Source: Micromonospora halotolerans
Lineage (GTDB): Bacteria > Actinomycetota > Actinomycetes > Mycobacteriales > Micromonosporaceae
Assembly: GCF_032108445.1 (NCBI RefSeq)
Contig: NZ_CP134876.1
Span: 4,960,001 to 5,024,000, forward strand
DNA length: 64,000 nucleotides
Direction: 5' to 3'
Positions 1-8,677 of the stretch are shown piece after piece (within the stretch, counting starts at the first letter, position 1; each line of letters opens with the position of its first letter). The notes under the pieces were generated by a model that had not been told where the DNA came from, searched no databases, and saw only the letters and a program-made list of their open reading frames with translations. The translations under genes were made by a program, and so were the position numbers.

Positions 1-1658
1 GGATCCCAGGCCAGCCGCGCCACGGCGTACGTGTTGAGGTCGTAGAGCTGCCAGAACCCGGTGCGCAGGTAGAGCGACATCGGTCCGGCGCGCAGCGGGC
101 CGCCGTCCTGGGTCCAGTTCCAGACGCCCTCGACCCTCGGGTTGGCGGCGAGGAACGCCCGCAGCGCCTGGCGGTGCAGCGGGCCGAGGTCGTTGGGCAG
201 CGAGCCGAACCCCTCGAACTCGCGGCGGGCCTGGAACTCCACGATGCGGCGGTGCGCACCGGCCAGCAGGGTGGTGTTCAGCGGCAGGTGGCTGTAGAAG
301 TCGCCGAGGGTGTACTTGGTGGACACGATCAGGTGCGGGTCGTCGATGCCGCCCAGCACCCGCGCGTACGACTCCGGGTTGGTGTGCAGGTCGCCGACCG
401 CGCCCACGCCGACCGTCCAGGTCCGGAAGATAACCTCCCGGCCGGCTTTCCCCGCGGTGTCCAGCAGTGCGCGCAGCATCGCCCGCACGGACGCCTCCGT
501 GGTGACGGCCAGCTTCGAGGAGTAGTCCCAGCCGTCCTGGGCGTACACCTCGCCGCCCTCGCCGACGCGGACCATCAGCCCGTCGACGAACGGCATGCTC
601 TCGAACAGCTCGGCCAGCCCGGCCTGGTAGACGGCCCAGAGCCGGGGATCGGCCACGTTGAGCCCGCCGACGGTCCTCGTCAGGTACGCCTCCAGCGGCG
701 GCGAGACGGCGAGCATGTCGGTGAGCAGGAAGACCTTCACGCCCATCTGCTCGGCGTACCCGAAGACCGGTCCGAACGCCGCGACCATGGCCCGCGCGCG
801 GTCGACGTGGGTGTCGCCCGGCGGGTACACCGCGTGCCCGTCGCCGACCTTCGCGAAGGTGACGTACTCCAGGAAGCCCGGCACCACGACGGCGTTGTAG
901 CCCTGGGCCACCGAGTGGTCGACGAACTGCCGGAACTGCGCGCCGACGCGGGCCATCGCGTCGGCGTCCACCCACGGCGCCCGCGGCAGGAGCGCCGGCC
1001 CGACCACGTCGGTGTTCAGGCGGTAGTCGTCGCCCGCGGCGAAGGCAGCGGGGTCCGGCTCGCGGCCCACCGAGCCGGCGTCGGTGAGCCGCAGGCCGAG
1101 CCGGGGCGTGACCAGCCGGCCCGCGTCGGCGGCGGGCAGCACCTCGGCGCCGGAGCGGATCCGGTCGGCGAGCCGGTACAGCCCGGCCGCGGCGCCCGCC
1201 ACGTCGGTCCCGTCGACGGCCAGTTCGGTCCCGCGGGCGCCGAGCCGGTAGGACTCCGGCGCCGCGCCCGGCGCGGCGAGCACGGCCGCCCGCAGCGTGG
1301 TCAGCGCCGACGGGTCCGGTGCGGTCGGGCTCGCCGGGGTCGTGGTCTCCGGCGGCGCCGGCGCGGCCGGGGTGACGGCCGGGCGGGGCAGGCCGCGCGC
1401 GGCGAGGGCGTCGGCGACCGCGGCTCCGGCCTTGCGGGTCCGCGCCTCGTCGGGCACGACCACGGACGCCAGCGGCGGCGCCGGCGCGGCGACCCGCCGG
1501 GGCGCGGCGGCGGCGTCCTCGCGCGGCACGGCCGCGGGGGCGTGACTCAGCCCGAGCGCGTCGTCGACGCCCCAGGCCACACCCGCGCCGAGCACCAACA
1601 GGACGATCGCGGCGGCGAGCAGCGGGTACGGCCTCCGGGCCGGAGTGACGTGAATCAC
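1..1658 (-). CDS. Membrane-anchored glycoside-hydrolase-like protein (C-terminus outside window)
   Basis: About 552 codons are visible; the gene runs off the left edge. A basic start is followed by one hydrophobic segment (about residues 11-30), read as a signal anchor, then a Pro/Ala-rich linker and a large globular part. An early segment containing GLYRLADRIRSG resembles the accessory domain that precedes the barrel in GH20 hexosaminidases and GH67 alpha-glucuronidases. Later blocks such as FRTWTVGVG and VEGVWNWTQDGGP suggest a carbohydrate-active TIM barrel. The GTG start overlaps the TGA of the upstream MFS gene (GTGA), so the two are translationally coupled. The exact enzyme family and catalytic residues could not be assigned. 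Confidence 0.6.
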   Translation of the reverse strand, partial: MIHVTPARRPYPLLAAAIVLLVLGAGVAWGVDDALGLSHAPAAVPREDAAAAPRRVAAPAPPLASVVVPDEARTRKAGAAVADALAARGLPRPAVTPAAPAPPETTTPASPTAPDPSALTTLRAAVLAAPGAAPESYRLGARGTELAVDGTDVAGAAAGLYRLADRIRSGAEVLPAADAGRLVTPRLGLRLTDAGSVGREPDPAAFAAGDDYRLNTDVVGPALLPRAPWVDADAMARVGAQFRQFVDHSVAQGYNAVVVPGFLEYVTFAKVGDGHAVYPPGDTHVDRARAMVAAFGPVFGYAEQMGVKVFLLTDMLAVSPPLEAYLTRTVGGLNVADPRLWAVYQAGLAELFESMPFVDGLMVRVGEGGEVYAQDGWDYSSKLAVTTEASVRAMLRALLDTAGKAGREVIFRTWTVGVGAVGDLHTNPESYARVLGGIDDPHLIVSTKYTLGDFYSHLPLNTTLLAGAHRRIVEFQARREFEGFGSLPNDLGPLHRQALRAFLAANPRVEGVWNWTQDGGPLRAGPMSLYLRTGFWQLYDLNTYAVARLAWD

Positions 1659-2944
1659 GCTCGCATCGTAGAGGTGCTCCCGCCGCTGCCCGTGTGCGCG
1701 GGCCGGCGGTCGAACCGGGCGGGTCGCAGGGCGGCGGCGACACCGGCGCCCAGCGCGATCGTGAGCACGGCGGAGATCAGCAGGGTGTGCCGGCCGCCGA
1801 CCGCCGCGACGAGCGGACCGCCCAGCAGGGTGCCCAGCGCGGTGGCCGGAGTGGTCAGCGCGGTGCGGGCGGCGAGCACCCGGCTCAGGGCCTGCGGTGG
1901 GGTGTCCCGCTGGAACAGCGCCGTGGAGATGGCGGTGAACGGGCCGTAGACCAGGCCGCCGAGGGCCAGCCCGACCAGCCCGGGCACGACGGCGTCGGTG
2001 AGCCCGAGGGGGAGCAGGGTGGCGCCCCAGCCCACGATGATGCCCACCACGACCGGCCAGGGCGCGCGGCGCCGCAGCAGCGGAGCCCCGAGCGCGCCCG
2101 CCGTCGCCCCGACGCCGAACACCGTCCAGTAGAGACCCAGCAGGCCCGGCGAGCCGTGCAACCCGTGGGCCACGTGGACCGGCAGGGCCACCTCGACCGG
2201 GCCGTAGAGGAAGAAGAACGCGCAGGTGACCGCGATCAGCCCGAGCAGGCGTGGCCGGTCCGCGATGGTGCGCCAGCCACCCGCCGCCGGCTCGGCCGCC
2301 GTCACGCCGACGGCGGCGGCCTGCCGGGCCCGGACCGTCCAGCCGGCCACGGCCAGCACCGCGAAGCTCGCCGCGTCGACCCCGATCACCCAGCCGGGGC
2401 CGACCAGCGCGGTCAGCCCGCCGGCCAGGGCCGGGCCGACCACGAAGGCGGCCTGCGCGAACGTGGACAGCAGCGCGTTGCCGGTGAGCCGGTCCTCCTC
2501 CTCCGGCAGCACCTCCGCGACGAGCGTGTACGCCCCGGCGTTCCCCCACGCGTGCAGCAGGGAGGACACCGCCAGCAACGCCACGTACGTCACCGGCTCC
2601 AGCAGCCCCGACACCGCCAGGACCGCGACCGTGCCGAGGGCCACCGCCCGTACCGAGGCGTCGGCCGCCACGAGCTGCGCGGCGCGCATCCCCCGCACCA
2701 GCCGGGCGAGCACGGCCGCGCCGATCGGGGCCGGCAGCGCGTACGCGGCCACGGCCAGCCCGGTCCAGACACCGGCCTGGCCGGCCGGCGCGATCTGGAC
2801 CGCGAGCCACGCCACGGCGACCATGCTCATGCCGTCGCCGAGGGACGAGACCAGCACTCCGGGCAGGATCCGGCGGAGCACCGGCTGTCTCAGCAGCCGC
2901 CCCACCGAGCCGGCCCACGACCGCACACCAGACCCTGGGTTCAT
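1655..2944 (-). CDS. MFS transporter
   Basis: A 429-residue integral membrane protein with about twelve hydrophobic segments and a mid-protein cytoplasmic loop, the size of 12-TM MFS exporters of the MefA/enterobactin-exporter type. The ATG at 2944 gives MNPGSG and precedes the first membrane segment; reading further upstream in this frame gives Arg/Ser-rich shadow sequence, so the longer reading frame was rejected. The stop overlaps the start of the glycoside-hydrolase-like gene. The promoter region is shared with the divergent HTH-ATPase regulator gene about 110 bp away, which may control it. Substrate unknown; export of a small molecule is the usual role. Confidence 0.8.
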   Translation of the reverse strand: MNPGSGVRSWAGSVGRLLRQPVLRRILPGVLVSSLGDGMSMVAVAWLAVQIAPAGQAGVWTGLAVAAYALPAPIGAAVLARLVRGMRAAQLVAADASVRAVALGTVAVLAVSGLLEPVTYVALLAVSSLLHAWGNAGAYTLVAEVLPEEEDRLTGNALLSTFAQAAFVVGPALAGGLTALVGPGWVIGVDAASFAVLAVAGWTVRARQAAAVGVTAAEPAAGGWRTIADRPRLLGLIAVTCAFFFLYGPVEVALPVHVAHGLHGSPGLLGLYWTVFGVGATAGALGAPLLRRRAPWPVVVGIIVGWGATLLPLGLTDAVVPGLVGLALGGLVYGPFTAISTALFQRDTPPQALSRVLAARTALTTPATALGTLLGGPLVAAVGGRHTLLISAVLTIALGAGVAAALRPARFDRRPAHTGSGGSTSTMRA

Positions 2945-3056
2945 CTCCGCGCTCCGTTCGCCGTCACCGATCTGCCTGCGCCTGAGCCTCGCCCGTGGGA
3001 GGCGGGACCGGCATCGGTGCCGACCACGGAAACCACCACGGATCGACGGCTCGGGG

Positions 3057-5867
3057 ATGGGCGAGAATGGGCCCGTGACGGCGACGGGGGAGGTCTCGGC
3101 CCGCGAGGCCGAGGTGTTGGCACTGGTGGGGGAGCACCTCAGCAACGCCGAGATCGGGGCACGGCTGTTCATCTCGGTGCGCACCGTGGAGAGCCATGTC
3201 TCCTCGCTCCTGCGCAAGCTGGCGCTGCCGGACCGGCGGGCGCTCGCCCAGCGCGCGTCCGAGCTGGGTCGCGCCGACCGGTCCCATCCGGCGCCGGCCC
3301 TGCCGACGCCGCTGACCTCGTTCGTCGGCCGGGCCCGGGAGCGGGCCGAGCTGGCCGAGATCGTCAAGACCCACCGGCAGGTGACCGCGGTCGGCCCCGG
3401 CGGCGTGGGCAAGACCCGGCTCGCGTTGACGCTGGCCGCCGAGGCGGCCGACGAGTACGCCGACGGCGTGTGGTTCGTCGACCTGGTCCCGGTCACCGAC
3501 CCGGGCGCCACCGTGGTCGCGGCCGCGGTCGCCGCCGCGCTCGGCCTCGGCGAGCAGCCCGGCACCGCCATCGACGAGTCGGTGGTCGCCGCGCTGGCCG
3601 ACCGGCACGCCCTGCTGGTGCTGGACAACTGCGAGCAGGTGCGGGACGGGGTGGCGCCGTTCGTCGAGCGGCTGCTCGCGGCCTGCCCCCGGGTGACGGT
3701 GCTGGCGACCAGCCGGGCCCGACTCATGGTGCCGTTCGAGCGGGTGTACCCGGTGCCGCCGCTGTCCCTGGCCGGCGACGGGGAGTCCGACGCCGTCGCG
3801 CTGTTCCTGGAGCGGGCGGCGGCCGTGGGCCGGCCGCCGGATCCCGCCCTGCGCGACCACGTCGCCGCGGTCTGCGCGCGGCTCGACGGGGTGGCGCTGG
3901 CCATCGAGCTGGCCGCCGCCCGCTGGTCCACGCTCGGGCTCGACGGCCTCACGGCCGGCCTGTCCGACCAGCTCCGGATGCTCGCCGGCGGGTCCCGCGC
4001 CGACGACCGGCACCGCTCCGTGCGGGCGGCGCTGGACTGGAGCCACGCCCTGCTGGAGCCGGCCGACCGGGCGCTGCTGCGCCGGGTGTCGGTGTTCGTG
4101 GCGCCGTTCACCGTCGCGGCGGCGGCGGAGGTCGCCGGGTCCGACGTGGGCATGGTCGCCGACGGTCTGGCCCGGCTCGCCGAGCAGAGCCTGCTGGTGG
4201 TGACGGCCTCCCTCGGCGGCACCGAGTACCGGGCGCTGGAGACCATCCGCCAGTACGGGACGGAGCGGCTCACCGAGGCCGGCGAGCTGGACGACGCGCG
4301 CGCCCGGCACCTGCGCTGGTGCCTGGCCGAGGCCGCCGGCCTGGCGGTGGTCGGCGCGGACTGGCGGGCGCGCTTCGACGCGGTGGCGGACGACCTCCGG
4401 TCCGCGCTGGCGTGGGCGGCCGACCGGCCCGGGCAGCGCACCGACGCGTACCGCCTCGCCCGGCGCCTGGCGGAGCTGACCTTCACCCGCAACCTGGTCG
4501 GCGAGTCGCAGCTGCGTTTCGCGCAGGCGGCCGCGCTCGCGGACGACCCGGCCGACACCGCGTCGATGCTCCGGGAGGCCGCGGCCGTGGCCGGCTGCCG
4601 GATGCGCGGCGACGACATGTACCGCTTCCAGCGCGCCGCCGCGGACGCGGCCCGCCGGGCGGGGGACACCGCGGGCGCCGCCGTCGACCTGGCGACCGCC
4701 GCCACCAACGCCTACCGGTTCTGGAGCAAGTTCGCCCGGCTCACGCCGGAGGCCGAGGCGGTCGCGCTCATCGCCGAGGCGCGGGAGCTGGCCGGCGACG
4801 ATCCGGCCGCCGCGGCCGCGCTGGCGCTGGCCGAGGCCGGGGTGCTCACCGACGCGTTCGGCGCCGCCCAGGGGCCGGCCGAGAACGCCGTGCCGGAGAC
4901 GGTCGCCCGCGCCGAACGGGCGGTGGAACTGGCGCACCGCACGGGGGACCCGCTCGCCGAGTCCGCCGCGCTCGACGCGCTCACCGGCGCCCGGAGCTGG
5001 GCCGGTGACGCGTTCGCCGCCGCGGCCACGGCGCGGCGCCGGATCACGCTGCTCTCGGCCGCGCCGGACACACCGGCCGGCACCCACGAGCTGATCGACG
5101 CTCTCGGCATGGCCACCGAGGCCGGCCTCGGTGCCGGGGACCTGCCGGGCGCCCGCCGGTGGGGCCGGCAGCTCGCGGATCATCCGTTGCTCGCCGAGGT
5201 CGGCCACCGTGCCACGAGCTGGCTGCTGGTGGCCGGCGCGTTCGCGGGCAACGTCGACGAGGTCCTCACCGGCAGCGCCCGGTTCCTGGAGGCATGGCAG
5301 CGGGCCGGCAGCCCCGCCCGGTCGGTTCTCGGCCCGGCCGTGGCCGGTGTGGCGATGATCCACGGCCTGCGCGACGACCACGACACCCGGCGCGAGTGGG
5401 ACGCGGTCCTGCGCCGGCTGGGGACCCCGCCGGAGCATGTCTACGGCTACGGCGCGGTCTTCGACGCCATGCTCATGCTGCACCAGGGGCGGGCCGGGGA
5501 GGCGTGGGAGCGGCTGGCGCCCGAGCCGGCCGACGTGTGGAAGTGGGTCACCTGGATCTGGCTCCACTGGTACGTGGCGCTGCGCGCCGAGGCGAGCGTG
5601 CTCGCCGGGAACCCCGACGCGGCCGATCGCCTGGCCGAGGCGCGGGCCGTCGTGGCCGGCAACCCGGTCGCGGCCGCCATCGTGGAGCGGGCGGCGGCGT
5701 TGTTCGACGACGACCGGCGGCGGCTGCTCGCCACGGCTGCCGCGTTCGACGCGAGCGGTTGCCGCTACCAGGCGGCCCGGACCCTGGTACTCGCCGGCGG
5801 CGACCACGCCGTCCGCGGGTCCGCGGCGCTCGCCGGCCTCGGTCTCGCCCCCATGGCGCCCCGCTGA
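3057..5867 (+). CDS. LuxR-type HTH / ATPase transcriptional regulator
   Basis: A 936-residue regulator. Residues about 12-65 are a LuxR/GerE helix-turn-helix (SAREAEVLALV, then TVESHVSSLLRKL). An NB-ARC/AfsR-like ATPase follows, with Walker A GPGGVGKT at 113-120 and Walker B LLVLDNCEQ. The rest is helical TPR-like sequence expected to sense a ligand or partner. The domain order is HTH first, the reverse of typical LAL regulators, whose HTH is C-terminal. The ATG at 3057 lacks a well-spaced ribosome site; the GTG at 3075 is equally plausible and loses only six residues. It is divergent from the MFS gene, a likely target (inference). Confidence 0.8.
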   Translation: MGENGPVTATGEVSAREAEVLALVGEHLSNAEIGARLFISVRTVESHVSSLLRKLALPDRRALAQRASELGRADRSHPAPALPTPLTSFVGRARERAELAEIVKTHRQVTAVGPGGVGKTRLALTLAAEAADEYADGVWFVDLVPVTDPGATVVAAAVAAALGLGEQPGTAIDESVVAALADRHALLVLDNCEQVRDGVAPFVERLLAACPRVTVLATSRARLMVPFERVYPVPPLSLAGDGESDAVALFLERAAAVGRPPDPALRDHVAAVCARLDGVALAIELAAARWSTLGLDGLTAGLSDQLRMLAGGSRADDRHRSVRAALDWSHALLEPADRALLRRVSVFVAPFTVAAAAEVAGSDVGMVADGLARLAEQSLLVVTASLGGTEYRALETIRQYGTERLTEAGELDDARARHLRWCLAEAAGLAVVGADWRARFDAVADDLRSALAWAADRPGQRTDAYRLARRLAELTFTRNLVGESQLRFAQAAALADDPADTASMLREAAAVAGCRMRGDDMYRFQRAAADAARRAGDTAGAAVDLATAATNAYRFWSKFARLTPEAEAVALIAEARELAGDDPAAAAALALAEAGVLTDAFGAAQGPAENAVPETVARAERAVELAHRTGDPLAESAALDALTGARSWAGDAFAAAATARRRITLLSAAPDTPAGTHELIDALGMATEAGLGAGDLPGARRWGRQLADHPLLAEVGHRATSWLLVAGAFAGNVDEVLTGSARFLEAWQRAGSPARSVLGPAVAGVAMIHGLRDDHDTRREWDAVLRRLGTPPEHVYGYGAVFDAMLMLHQGRAGEAWERLAPEPADVWKWVTWIWLHWYVALRAEASVLAGNPDAADRLAEARAVVAGNPVAAAIVERAAALFDDDRRRLLATAAAFDASGCRYQAARTLVLAGGDHAVRGSAALAGLGLAPMAPR

Positions 5868-5875
5868 CGTCAAAG

Positions 5876-5892
5876 CGCAACCAGTGGTTGCG
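5876..5892. promoter_or_regulatory. Inverted repeat, candidate ArsR operator 1
   Basis: Perfect 8-bp arms CGCAACCA / TGGTTGCG around one base. It lies in the 80-bp gap before the SRPBCC-ArsR operon. The core GCAACCA is repeated in a second element 45 bp downstream, as expected for an autoregulating ArsR-family dimer. Binding is inference. Confidence 0.55.
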
Positions 5893-5921
5893 TGAGGCCG
5901 GACTTCCGGGTAGCGTCATGC

Positions 5922-5936
5922 GCAACCAAACGTTGC
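5922..5936. promoter_or_regulatory. Inverted repeat, candidate ArsR operator 2
   Basis: GCAAC and GTTGC arms separated by five bases, sharing the GCAACCA half with operator 1. It abuts the AGGAGG ribosome site at 5937-5942, so a bound repressor could block the start of the mRNA. Confidence 0.5.
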
Positions 5937-5947
5937 AGGAGGTCGTC

Positions 5948-6409
5948 ATGGAGTTCGGAACCATCGAGCGCGAGATCTACGTCGAGGCGTCGCCCGAGAT
6001 CGTCTTCGAGGTGGTGAGCAGCCCCGACCACCTCAGGCAGTGGTGGCCGGACGACGCCCGGTACGACCCGACGCCCGGGTCGACGGGGGAGATCGTCTTC
6101 GGCGACCGCGACGCCGCCGGGACGGCCGTGCCGTTCACCGTCGTCGACGCGCGACCGCCGCGGACGTTCTCCTTCCGCTGGACGCACCCGGCCGGCGAGG
6201 TCGCGGCGGAGGGCAACTCGCTGCTGGTCACCTTCGACCTCACCCCGTCGGGCGCCGGGACGCTGCTCAGGATGACCGAGAGCGGCTTCCGGGAGATGGG
6301 CTGGGAGATCGCCGTGCTGGAGCAGCAGTACCAGGAGCACGTCACCGGCTGGGACTTCTTCCTGCCGCGGCTGGCGCCGTACGCCGCGACGCTGCCGGTG
6401 CGGGCATGA
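5948..6409 (+). CDS. SRPBCC / AHSA1-family protein
   Basis: A 153-residue START/AHSA1-like protein with the family pattern: IYVEASPEIVFEVVSSPDHL at the N-terminus, WWPDDARYDPTPG in the middle, and a C-terminal helix carrying VTGWDFFLPRL. Such proteins bind small hydrophobic ligands and in actinomycetes are often paired with an ArsR repressor, as here. AGGAGG at 5937-5942 lies five bases before the ATG and fixes the start; an upstream in-frame ATG would place the start inside the operator. The stop overlaps the ArsR start (ATGA). Ligand and reaction are unknown. Confidence 0.85.
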   Translation: MEFGTIEREIYVEASPEIVFEVVSSPDHLRQWWPDDARYDPTPGSTGEIVFGDRDAAGTAVPFTVVDARPPRTFSFRWTHPAGEVAAEGNSLLVTFDLTPSGAGTLLRMTESGFREMGWEIAVLEQQYQEHVTGWDFFLPRLAPYAATLPVRA

Positions 6410-6756
6410 GCACCGGGGTCATGGAGCAGGTCGACGACGACCTCTGGTCCGCGATCGGGGACCCGACCCGGCGCCGGATGCTCGACCTGCTGCTCATCGA
6501 GGGCGACGGCACCGCGACCACGCTCAGCCAGCAGATGCCGGTCACCCGGCAGGCGGTGGCCAAGCACCTCGCTGTCCTCGACCGTGTCGGCCTGGTCCGG
6601 GCGACGCCGGCCGGCCGCGAGAAGCGCTACCGGGTGGACGACGCGCAACTCGCCCGCGCGGTGGCCCAGCTGTCGTCGGTCGGATCGGCGTGGGACGCCC
6701 GGCTGCGGCGGATCAAGCGGATCGCCGAGGCCATCCAGCGCAGCCAGACGGACTGA
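6406..6756 (+). CDS. ArsR-family winged-helix repressor
   Basis: A 116-residue winged-helix protein with the ArsR hallmarks DPTRRRMLDLLL, then PVTRQAVAKHLAVLDRVGLV as the recognition helix and AGREKRYRVDD in the wing. There is no Cys metal-binding pattern, so a metal sensor is unlikely. It is translationally coupled to the upstream SRPBCC gene and followed 23 bp later by a second SRPBCC gene. It probably represses this three-gene operon through the two GCAACCA repeats upstream (inference from position and symmetry). Confidence 0.87.
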   Translation: MSTGVMEQVDDDLWSAIGDPTRRRMLDLLLIEGDGTATTLSQQMPVTRQAVAKHLAVLDRVGLVRATPAGREKRYRVDDAQLARAVAQLSSVGSAWDARLRRIKRIAEAIQRSQTD

Positions 6757-6779
6757 CAAGAGGATCAGGGGGAGTCGAG

Positions 6780-7223
6780 ATGGTGGACATTCTGCACCGC
6801 GTCGGGGTCAAGAGCCCGACGCCGGACAACGTGTACGACGCGCTGACGACCGTCGAGGGCCTCGCCGGCTGGTGGACCGACGACACGAAGGGCAGTGGCG
6901 AGGCCGGCGGCGTCCTCGAGTTCCGCTTCCCGCCGGGTGGCTTCGACATGGAGGTCGTCGAGCTCCGGCCCGCCGAGCGGGTGACCTGGCGGGTGGTCGA
7001 CGGCCCCGAGGAGTGGGTGGGGACCACGGTCGAGTGGGACCTCCGCCAGGACGGCGACTACACGATCGTGCTCTTCACGCACCGGGGTTGGCGGGAGCCG
7101 GTGGAGTTCATGCACCACTGCAGCACCAAGTGGGGCTCGTACCTGATGAGCCTCAAGTCGCTGGTGGAGACCGGCGAGGGCGCGCCGTCGCCGCGGGACG
7201 TGCAGATCAGCGACTGGCACTGA
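6780..7223 (+). CDS. SRPBCC / AHSA1-family protein
   Basis: A 147-residue second START/AHSA1-like protein of the operon. It begins ILHRVGVKSPTPDNVYDAL and carries GLAGWWTDDTKG and a conserved C-terminal CSTKWGSYLMSLKSLVE helix. AGGGGGAG at 6767-6774, five bases before the ATG, supports the start. It is distinct in sequence from the first SRPBCC gene, so the pair is not a recent duplication. The ligand cannot be read from sequence. Confidence 0.83.
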   Translation: MVDILHRVGVKSPTPDNVYDALTTVEGLAGWWTDDTKGSGEAGGVLEFRFPPGGFDMEVVELRPAERVTWRVVDGPEEWVGTTVEWDLRQDGDYTIVLFTHRGWREPVEFMHHCSTKWGSYLMSLKSLVETGEGAPSPRDVQISDWH

Positions 7224-7354
7224 GGCCGGGTCACGGCCTCCCCGTGACCGACCAGGGACGACCGTGCCGTCGGTGCCGCCGTTCGAAACCGTGTCGACCG
7301 GGTACACGCCGGCCGCGACCGCTGTCACCGGGCGGACGGACGGAAGGAACCGCG

Positions 7355-7948
7355 ATGACCAGGATCGGCATCATCATCATCGGCAGCACGCGTCCCGGAC
7401 GTAACGGGGAGACCGTGGCCCGGTGGGTCCACGAGATCGCCGCCCAGCGCGACGACGCCCAGTACGAACTCGTCGACATCAAGGAATTCAACCTGCCCCA
7501 CCTCGACGAGATGGCGCCCCCGTCGCTCGGCCAGTACACCCAGCCGCACACCCTGCGGTGGGCCGAGAAGATCGCCTCGTTCGACGGCTACGTCTTCGTC
7601 ACGCCGGAGTACAACCACTCCACCTCCGGCGCGCTGAAGAACGCGATCGACTTCCTCTACGCGGAGTGGAACAACAAGGCGGCCGGGTTCGTCAGTTACG
7701 GCAGCGTCGGCGGCGCCCGCGCGGTGGAGCACCTCCGCCTCGTGGTCGCCGAGCTGCAGATGGCGGACGTGCGGGCCCAGGTGGCGCTCTCCCTCTTCAC
7801 CGACTTCGAGAACTTCAGTGTCTTCAAGCCCAGCGAGCACCAGGTCGGCGCCGTGAACACGATGCTCGACCAGCTGGTGGCCTGGAGCGGAGCCCTGGCG
7901 ACCCTGCGCTCCGGCACGACGATGGCCACCCCGCAGTCCCACGCGTAG
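7355..7948 (+). CDS. NADPH-dependent FMN reductase family protein
   Basis: A 197-residue flavodoxin-fold reductase. The N-terminal strand and phosphate loop read IGIIIIGSTRPGRNG, typical of the FMN-phosphate site. FVTPEYNHSTSGALKNAIDFL is the signature stretch of the family, which reduces FMN, quinones, azo dyes or chromate using NAD(P)H. GGAAGGAA seven bases upstream supports the ATG. It stands alone between the SRPBCC operon and a RibD-like gene; the native electron acceptor is unknown. Confidence 0.87.
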   Translation: MTRIGIIIIGSTRPGRNGETVARWVHEIAAQRDDAQYELVDIKEFNLPHLDEMAPPSLGQYTQPHTLRWAEKIASFDGYVFVTPEYNHSTSGALKNAIDFLYAEWNNKAAGFVSYGSVGGARAVEHLRLVVAELQMADVRAQVALSLFTDFENFSVFKPSEHQVGAVNTMLDQLVAWSGALATLRSGTTMATPQSHA

Positions 7949-8044
7949 CGGCCGGGCCGGATCCCACGGGCCCCGACCGATGAGTTCCGGCCGGCGCCGC
8001 GGTCTGCCGAGGGACGGATCACGGAGTGAGAGGGGACGCGGCCC

Positions 8045-8656
8045 ATGGGCAGGCTGGTCGTGACGGAGTTCGTGACGCTGGACGGGGTGGCGCAGGCGCC
8101 GGGGGAGCCCGACGAGGACCGCGCCGGCGGCTTCACCCACGGCGGGTGGCAGGCGCCGCTGGTGGACCACGAGACCGGCGAGGCCATGTTCGCGCAGGCC
8201 AGCAGCATGGACGCGCTGCTGCTGGGCCGCCGGACCTACGAGATCTTCGCCGGCTACTGGCCGACCGCGCCCGCGGAGATCCCGTTCACCGGGCTGCTCA
8301 ACCGGGTGCCGAAGTACGTGGCGAGCCGCACGCTGAACGAGCCCCTCGACTGGGCGAACTCGACGCTGCTCGGCGGCGACCTCGCCGACGCCGTCGCCGA
8401 GCTGACGGACCGGCACGACGCGCTCCACGTGATCGGCAGCCTCGACCTGGTGCAGTCGTTGCTGCGCCTGCGCGTCGTGGACCGGCTGCACCTCTGGCTC
8501 TACCCGTTGACGCTCGGCGCCGGGAAGCGGCTGTTCGCGGAGGGCACGATGCCGGCGGCGTTCCGGCTCACCGAGTCGGTCGGCCACCCCAACGGCACCC
8601 TGCAACTGACGTACGAGGCCGCGGGACGGCCGACCTACGGCAACCTCGCCGCCTAG
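8045..8656 (+). CDS. Dihydrofolate reductase family (RibD C-terminal-like) protein
   Basis: A 203-residue protein of the RibD C-terminal/DHFR fold: VTEFVTLDGVAQAPG at the N-terminus, ALLLGRRTYEIF as the conserved second helix, LHVIGSLDLVQSLL for the nucleotide-binding turn, and LWLYPLTLGAGKRLF near the end. These stand-alone proteins are common in actinomycetes and are not the housekeeping folate enzyme; the reaction is unknown. A GAGAGGGG ribosome site lies nine bases before the ATG. Confidence 0.83.
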   Translation: MGRLVVTEFVTLDGVAQAPGEPDEDRAGGFTHGGWQAPLVDHETGEAMFAQASSMDALLLGRRTYEIFAGYWPTAPAEIPFTGLLNRVPKYVASRTLNEPLDWANSTLLGGDLADAVAELTDRHDALHVIGSLDLVQSLLRLRVVDRLHLWLYPLTLGAGKRLFAEGTMPAAFRLTESVGHPNGTLQLTYEAAGRPTYGNLAA

Positions 8657-8677
8657 GGGCCGCGTCGAGGACGTCGG

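Noticed and set aside
2945..4708. N-terminal extension of the MFS frame on the minus strand
   Set aside because: Ser/Ala/Arg-rich shadow of the regulator gene; the real MFS start is the ATG at 2944 just before the first membrane segment.
1694..5008. Plus-strand open frame of about 1100 codons
   Set aside because: Arg/Gly/Pro-rich translation with no domain, overlapping the well-supported MFS gene (minus) and HTH-ATPase gene in other frames; a shadow caused by high GC.
8045..8656. Folate dihydrofolate reductase (folA)
   Set aside because: Sequence pattern is of the RibD C-terminal-like group, not the housekeeping enzyme.
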